From Glaciecola sp964418575 (GTDB taxonomy: Bacteria; Pseudomonadota; Gammaproteobacteria; Enterobacterales; Alteromonadaceae), in NCBI GenBank assembly GCA_964418575.1, contig CAYQMI010000117.1, forward strand, positions 1 to 11,108: 11,108 nucleotides of DNA, written 5' to 3'. A program made the translations under genes and the position numbers. Below the pieces are notes generated by a model that saw only the letters and a list, made by a program, of their open reading frames with translations, did no database searches and was not told the DNA's origin. Positions 7,601-11,108 of the stretch are shown here, in pieces. Position 1 is the stretch's first letter. Every line of letters starts with the position of its first letter.

Positions 7601-8087
7601 AATTGATAAAGAGACGCGCTCACGCTTTAAGCATACCTTTGATCAGGTCAATGCAGACTTAAAAATGCTCTTTCCTAAGGTGTTTGGCGGCGGTTCGGCT
7701 TATCTGGCACTTACCGAGGATGATTTGCTCGACACCGGCATTACAATAATGGCGAGGCCACCGGGTAAGAAAAACAGTACAATTCACTTATTATCTGGTG
7801 GTGAAAAAGCATTAACCGCATTATCATTAGTATTTGCAATTTTTAGATTGAATCCGGCGCCGTTTTGCCTACTTGACGAAGTGGATGCGCCATTAGATGA
7901 TGCAAACGTTGGTCGTTTCTGTAAACTAGTCTCAGAAATGTCCAAAACTGTGCAGTTTATTTACATTACGCATAATAAAGTAGCAATGGAAATGGCCACA
8001 CACCTAACCGGTGTGACCATGGCAGAGCCTGGGGTATCACGCATGGTGTCTGTTGATATGGAAGAAGCCCTTGCTATTGCCGAATAA
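4626..8087 (+). CDS. smc: Chromosome partition protein SMC
   Basis: Condensin ATPase that, with ScpA and ScpB (not in this window), organises and segregates the chromosome. The 1153-residue length is normal. N-terminal head: start MRLKKIRLAGFKSF, Walker A GPNGCGKSN (31-39), R-loop KNLRG (54-58) and Q-loop glutamine in IIEQG (Gln146). Gln/Glu-rich coiled coils run about 165-505 and 655-985. Between them is a short hinge of the gammaproteobacterial type, starting near Trp520. C-terminal head: signature LLSGGEKAL (Ser1057-Glu1060) and Walker B CLLDEVDAPLD (Asp1084, catalytic Glu1085). All ATPase residues are present. ATG 4626 is fixed by the conserved N-terminus, but its Shine-Dalgarno is poor: AGGGA (4603-4607) is 18 nt away. 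It is followed 21 bp later by zipA. MukB and MksB are excluded by the SMC-type head sequences. Confidence 0.97.
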   Translation: MRLKKIRLAGFKSFVDPTNIPFPGDMTAVVGPNGCGKSNVIDAVRWVLGESSAKNLRGDAMTDVIFNGSSARKPVSQCSVELLFDNSEGRIGGEYANYSELSVKRVVTKDAISSYLLNGVKCRRRDITDLFLGTGLGPRSYAIIEQGMISKLIESKPQELRVFIEEAAGISKYKERRKETLNRIGHTKDNLLRLDDVRQELADQLSKLKRQASAANRYKELKAQERDLKGQLTTIRWLMQTKLLKETDERIAAEQEALDSLMSGKAGDESGLQALKNDQSVVKQELNDLQQQVYKLGNDITTLEQSQLFAKKRGNQIQSELQQIDQQKQQLSTQLFTIEDEMATLEQKILQNQPETQILEEQLEELEHTLDEYQQSSNDADAELKNIEDKFYEQKQVVQQKHSQLQQTLSLQQRSEARISELESELSEYAELDQSVVQDLQEQLEQLAQEQMEIEVQLRSAIENLQLETDTLALHTEAFSSSDTRCIELHAQIKALQSLQNEDEVSKPSYVSEENAKPSWQEFTAQSGYERALETALASYKEALVVSELNMEQIYQAQEHGHQALFLSEFFTQEKRQKSLAYVVEQNDVPHYFNAVMIAHNRAEVAKLLPELGLGEIVVTIDGEVFSKDVFVSNEKQTEGKISRSATIKTLEQEFEQTSERRNEYQDLRDDAQKRVSHASSEKQSCESALSKNKSEQALISRDIENLSTQLEQQKNKQQRILQDIEKYKETLAQEQMSSEMLVEEIEDASIELAQIEAQKLDASSDKQGAAVQVQAMQTQLQHVKQRMHEQALTNQSLQNSYQILGEKQKNAQSQLSDNEEKALLLRDEAETLLLPSEEQEQKLGDMLEHKEQLGQQQEQKQKALEEIDEQIATIEKGQVGLNQQIDSIKQRIESERLSGQTHRVKAQSFIEQLGQMKLSVKEVLENLPEDAEEKAYEQSLDSTQSSLSRLGAVNLAAVDEYEEQAQRKQKLDEQNDDLSQALDTLESAMRKIDKETRSRFKHTFDQVNADLKMLFPKVFGGGSAYLALTEDDLLDTGITIMARPPGKKNSTIHLLSGGEKALTALSLVFAIFRLNPAPFCLLDEVDAPLDDANVGRFCKLVSEMSKTVQFIYITHNKVAMEMATHLTGVTMAEPGVSRMVSVDMEEALAIAE

Positions 8088-8108
8088 CAATTTAGATAAA
8101 GGACTGTA

Positions 8109-9635
8109 ATGCAAGAAGAACTTCGTATTGCTTTTTTGGCTATTGGCATCGTATTTATTATCGGCCTTTTGGCTCATGGCGCGTGGACGGTAAGAAAAAA
8201 CAAACGCGCTAGTCGTCCAAATAACTTCCAAAGTGGCAGAAGTGCAGAGCCGCGCTTTGGCCAAAGCGACGACTCCCAAAACGACATAGACGAAGATGAC
8301 GACATATATGATGATGTTGGCGTTGGTCAAGCGCGCGTCATAAGCTCAAACACCACGCAATCCACGGTAAAGCCTAGCGATATACCCAGTAAATCAGTAC
8401 CTATTATTTCTGCGGATGATTTGCGAGCTTCTTCAAGTACCTTTAGCGCTCGCGACAGTTCTGATGAAGAGGCTTTTGAGCAGGGGTCACGCGCTGCGAC
8501 GAATATTAATATTGAAACGACGGTGGATGATGATATTGAAGATGAAGCAGTATCGAGTTCACATATTCACGGTGAAGACGAAGCTTTACTTGATTCAGAT
8601 ATAAAGAGTGAAGGTCCAAACTTGAGCGCTGTCAATACTAATACAAGCGATAATAAGTCTAGTAGCCCTGTATACTCTGGCGTGGTAACGCAGCCCAAAC
8701 CAGGTTTAGTTAAACAAGGAAAGTTAGCGGAAGAGGGCCTCGATACCAGTAGCATTCCTGCTCCCCCTGATTTCCTGCTGAAGAAAAATGACGCTGAGAA
8801 AAAGCCTGTGGATGAAACTGAACAATCAGCACACAGCTCTGTCGAGCCAAAGTCAGATGATAAAAACCTCGATAACGACTTTTCATTGAACGTACAAGAG
8901 GGGCCGGAAAAACCTGCGGTTCAAGCAAAACAAGAGCCTGAAAAGTTAGCAGGTGTGGAAAAAGAGTTAAGCTTTGCTCAACAAGCAAAACGTTTTGTTA
9001 CTCGTCGCAAAAAGACCGTCGCTGAAAAAATTCGTAAAGACCCTGTGGTAAAAGGCAGTGCAAAAGAAGACGTTGATCAAATGCGCATTGATTTTGATAA
9101 AGCCAGCCGCATTGAGCCAGCGCTACACGATGGTGATGGCGTAAATGAGGCGGGTCAGGCGAATCAAAGTGAGCCTGCTAGCAGTCAATCGGGTGGCGGT
9201 GATGCCCCGCAAACTGATGTATTAGTACTCAATGTCAAAGCAAGTGCCGACAACCCGATTAAGGGGGCTGCGCTGTTGCCAATGTTGCTGACCTTAGGTT
9301 TTAAATTTGGTGAGCACGATATTTTTCATCGTCATGTAAATACCAATGGTAAAGGTCCGATTTTATTTAGCCTGACAAACATGTTTAAGCCAGGGGTGTT
9401 TGATATTGATAATATCGAAAACTTTAATACTCAAGGCGTTTCATTATTTATGATGCTGCCGATTGAAGGCGAGGCACAGCAGGTGTTTAATATGATGCAC
9501 AATGCGTCACGTAAAATTGCTGAAGAATTTGACTGCAAAATTCTCGACGGCAACAAAGCGCTCTTATCTAAACAGAGCCTGCAGCACTATTCAGAGCGAA
9601 TTCGAGACTTTGAACGACGTCGCCTAAGTCGTTAA
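8109..9635 (+). CDS. zipA: Cell division protein ZipA
   Basis: Bitopic inner-membrane protein that tethers FtsZ to the membrane at the division site. It has 508 residues, much longer than E. coli ZipA (328). Domains: an N-terminal membrane anchor (about 6-24) followed by HGAWTVRKNKR; a charged juxtamembrane part with an acidic run (54-69) and GVGQARV (71-77), equivalent to the acidic run plus GVGEVRV of E. coli; and a long Ser/Asp/Glu-rich linker (about 78-285), not the Pro/Gln-rich type of E. coli. Next come a strongly basic helix-like patch (289-310), a short linker with SGGG, and the C-terminal FtsZ-binding domain (about 369-500) with IFHRHVNTNGKGPILFSL, MFKPGVFD and GVSLFMMLP. AAAGGA (8098-8103) lies 5 nt before the ATG. 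Probably cotranscribed with smc, 21 bp upstream. Confidence 0.95.
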   Translation: MQEELRIAFLAIGIVFIIGLLAHGAWTVRKNKRASRPNNFQSGRSAEPRFGQSDDSQNDIDEDDDIYDDVGVGQARVISSNTTQSTVKPSDIPSKSVPIISADDLRASSSTFSARDSSDEEAFEQGSRAATNINIETTVDDDIEDEAVSSSHIHGEDEALLDSDIKSEGPNLSAVNTNTSDNKSSSPVYSGVVTQPKPGLVKQGKLAEEGLDTSSIPAPPDFLLKKNDAEKKPVDETEQSAHSSVEPKSDDKNLDNDFSLNVQEGPEKPAVQAKQEPEKLAGVEKELSFAQQAKRFVTRRKKTVAEKIRKDPVVKGSAKEDVDQMRIDFDKASRIEPALHDGDGVNEAGQANQSEPASSQSGGGDAPQTDVLVLNVKASADNPIKGAALLPMLLTLGFKFGEHDIFHRHVNTNGKGPILFSLTNMFKPGVFDIDNIENFNTQGVSLFMMLPIEGEAQQVFNMMHNASRKIAEEFDCKILDGNKALLSKQSLQHYSERIRDFERRRLSR

Positions 9636-9656
9636 TAGCACTTGAAGTCGCGCATC

Positions 9657-9694
9657 AAAGACCTATCCTAAATACGATAGGTCTTTCATTTTTT
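9657..9694 (+). terminator. Intrinsic terminator after zipA
   Basis: Perfect 11-bp stem AAAGACCTATC (9657-9667) with GATAGGTCTTT (9676-9686), an 8-nt loop, then CA and T6 (9689-9694). It begins 21 bp after the zipA stop and ends 35 bp before the ligA start, so it should close the smc-zipA unit and reduce read-through into ligA. A smaller inverted repeat, AACGAC (9613-9618) with GTCGTT (9628-9633), spans the zipA stop. Confidence 0.9.
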
Positions 9695-9723
9695 GAAATC
9701 ATTTAATCAAATACAAATTAGAT
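9693..9723 (+). promoter_or_regulatory. Candidate ligA promoter region (weak)
   Basis: Only 35 bp separate the end of the zipA terminator from ATG 9730, and this stretch is AT-rich. TTGAAA (9693-9698) is a fair -35, but the paired -10 is poor: TTAGAT (9718-9723) is 19 bp away and would start transcription almost on the ATG. TTTAAT (9702-9707) is a better -10 but lacks a -35. The true promoter may be here or ligA may depend on read-through. Confidence 0.2.
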
Positions 9724-9729
9724 ACCCGA

Positions 9730-11108
9730 ATGTCAGACACCTCTTTAGCTCAGCAACATCAACAACTTAAACAACAGTTAGAACACTTTGCACATCAATA
9801 TTATGTGCTAGATGAACCAAGTGTGCCTGACGCCGAATATGACCGCTTGATGCAAGCGCTGATAGCGATTGAAAAACAAGCGCCTGAACTTAAAACTCCC
9901 GACTCACCCTCGCAAAAAGTGGGTGGGGCCGTATTGAGTAAGTTTGAAAGTATCACGCATGAAATTCCCATGCTCAGTCTTGATAATGGCTTTGAAGATA
10001 GCGATTTGTTTGCGTTTGAACAGCGTGTTTTAGACCGTCTGAATATGACTGATGAGATAGAATTTGCCTGCGAACCAAAACTTGATGGTCTTGCTGTATC
10101 AATTATGTATGAAGATGGTGTACTCGTGCGCGCAGCGACGCGTGGCGACGGGCAAACTGGCGAGAACATAACACAAAATGTGAAAACCATTGCTAATGTG
10201 CCTCTTAGGCTTATAGGTGAGAACTTGCCAAAACGCATTGAGGTGCGCGGCGAAGTGTTTATGCCAAAACAAGGTTTTGAGGCGCTCAATCAAGCGCAGA
10301 AAGAAAAGCAAGGAAAAACCTTTGTGAACCCTCGAAACGCCGCCGCTGGAAGCCTTCGTCAGCTCGATTCAAAAATTACTGCAAGCCGGCCGCTGCGCTT
10401 ATACGCTTACTCAGTAGGTGTTATTGAAGGCGGTGAAATTGAACAAGCGAGCACACATTCTGAGCGTTTACGTGCATTGGCAGCAATGGGTTTACCTATT
10501 TGTAAAGAAGCAGAAACTGTAAGGGGTGCTCAGCAATGCCTTGATTATTTTAATAAAATTGGGCAGATGCGTGACGAGTTAAGCTACGACATTGATGGTG
10601 TTGTGTTTAAAGTGAATAGCATTAGCTTACAAACACGACTTGGCTTTATATCAAAAGCGCCGCGTTGGGCAATGGCGCAGAAGTTTCCTGCACAAGAGGA
10701 AATGACCTTACTTAAAGCCGTTGAGTTTCAGGTGGGGCGCACAGGCGCAATCACACCTGTTGCTCGATTAGAGCCTGTATTTGTTGGCGGCGTGACAGTT
10801 TCAAATGCAACTTTGCATAATCAGGATGAAATTAAGCGCTTAGGCGTAATGGTTGGAGATACCGTAATTATTCGCAGAGCCGGAGACGTCATTCCTCAGG
10901 TGGTGTCGGTAGTTTTAGAAAAACGTCCTGAACAAGCAGAGGAAATTGTTTTTCCAAACCAATGCCCAATTTGTGAATCTCACGTAGAGAAGCTTGAATC
11001 AGAGGCTGTTGCCAGATGCACTGGCGGTTTGGTTTGCTCGGCTCAGCGTAAAGAGGCAATAAAGCATTTTGCCTCAAGAAAAGCCCTCGATATCGATGGC
11101 TTAGGCGA
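9730..11108 (+). CDS. ligA: NAD-dependent DNA ligase LigA, N-terminal part
   Basis: Seals nicks in DNA using NAD+, essential for Okazaki fragment joining and repair. The frame is open from ATG 9730 to the window end (459 complete codons, no stop), so the C-terminal part is missing. Domain Ia comes first, with HQYYVLDEPSVPDAEYD. The adenylation domain has SLDNGF, the nucleotide-accepting lysine in EPKLDG (Lys117), RGDGQTGE (138-145), VRGEVF (Glu175) and DGVVFKVN (Lys294). The OB fold follows, with VGRTGAITPVA and NATLHN. A four-cysteine zinc finger at 412, 415, 430 and 436 has the same spacing as E. coli LigA. The window cuts at the start of the helix-hairpin-helix region (ALDIDGLG); the rest of that region and the BRCT domain lie outside. 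The start is supported by the typical N-terminus, but no Shine-Dalgarno is visible upstream (the preceding bases are GATACCCGA). Confidence 0.97.
   Translation, partial: MSDTSLAQQHQQLKQQLEHFAHQYYVLDEPSVPDAEYDRLMQALIAIEKQAPELKTPDSPSQKVGGAVLSKFESITHEIPMLSLDNGFEDSDLFAFEQRVLDRLNMTDEIEFACEPKLDGLAVSIMYEDGVLVRAATRGDGQTGENITQNVKTIANVPLRLIGENLPKRIEVRGEVFMPKQGFEALNQAQKEKQGKTFVNPRNAAAGSLRQLDSKITASRPLRLYAYSVGVIEGGEIEQASTHSERLRALAAMGLPICKEAETVRGAQQCLDYFNKIGQMRDELSYDIDGVVFKVNSISLQTRLGFISKAPRWAMAQKFPAQEEMTLLKAVEFQVGRTGAITPVARLEPVFVGGVTVSNATLHNQDEIKRLGVMVGDTVIIRRAGDVIPQVVSVVLEKRPEQAEEIVFPNQCPICESHVEKLESEAVARCTGGLVCSAQRKEAIKHFASRKALDIDGLG

Noticed and set aside
8710..8988. 92-residue - strand frame opposite the ZipA linker
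   Set aside because: No domain and no ribosome site; the + strand is a continuous ZipA frame with its expected start and end.
9801..10289. 162-residue open frame on the - strand
   Set aside because: It lies wholly opposite ligA, whose motifs are intact there, and its sequence shows no recognisable domain.

Overview
This window reads as a block of ordinary chromosomal genes from a marine-type gammaproteobacterium. The best guess is the order Alteromonadales (Alteromonas/Glaciecola relatives). The assignment rests on the PNPase, NlpI, CysZ, ZipA and LigA sequences, all clearly gammaproteobacterial, on the AT-leaning composition, and on a true SMC condensin at the place where Escherichia coli has none. 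No insertion sequence, phage gene, CRISPR array, tRNA or rRNA was seen.

Left part (1-3781, + strand). The 3' end of pnp (PNPase: end of the catalytic core, KH and S1 domains) closes with a strong intrinsic terminator. It is followed by a small conserved DUF1244 protein, then nlpI (outer-membrane TPR lipoprotein), then a poorly characterised secreted protein. That last protein joins Sel1-like repeats to a C-terminal HExxH...DEY motif, which suggests a zinc metallopeptidase. nlpI and this gene are 48 bp apart and probably cotranscribed.

Middle (3681-4625). cysZ (sulfate permease) lies on the - strand and its 3' end overlaps the end of the Sel1/HExxH gene tail-to-tail by 101 bp. A 162-bp divergent intergenic region separates cysZ from smc and carries a good sigma70-like promoter for smc.

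Right part (4626-11108, + strand). smc (chromosome condensin), zipA (FtsZ membrane tether) and ligA (NAD-dependent DNA ligase, cut by the window end) follow in order. smc and zipA are 21 bp apart and look like one transcription unit. A perfect 11-bp-stem terminator then separates zipA from ligA. Order and orientation (cysZ divergent from zipA-ligA) match the E. coli locus, with smc present in between.

The genes serve RNA decay (pnp), envelope maintenance (nlpI and perhaps its neighbour), sulfur uptake (cysZ), and chromosome organisation, division and replication (smc, zipA, ligA). No clearly new multi-gene system is visible. The items most worth following up are the Sel1/HExxH protein, its overlap with cysZ, the long ZipA linker with its basic patch, and the start region of ligA.
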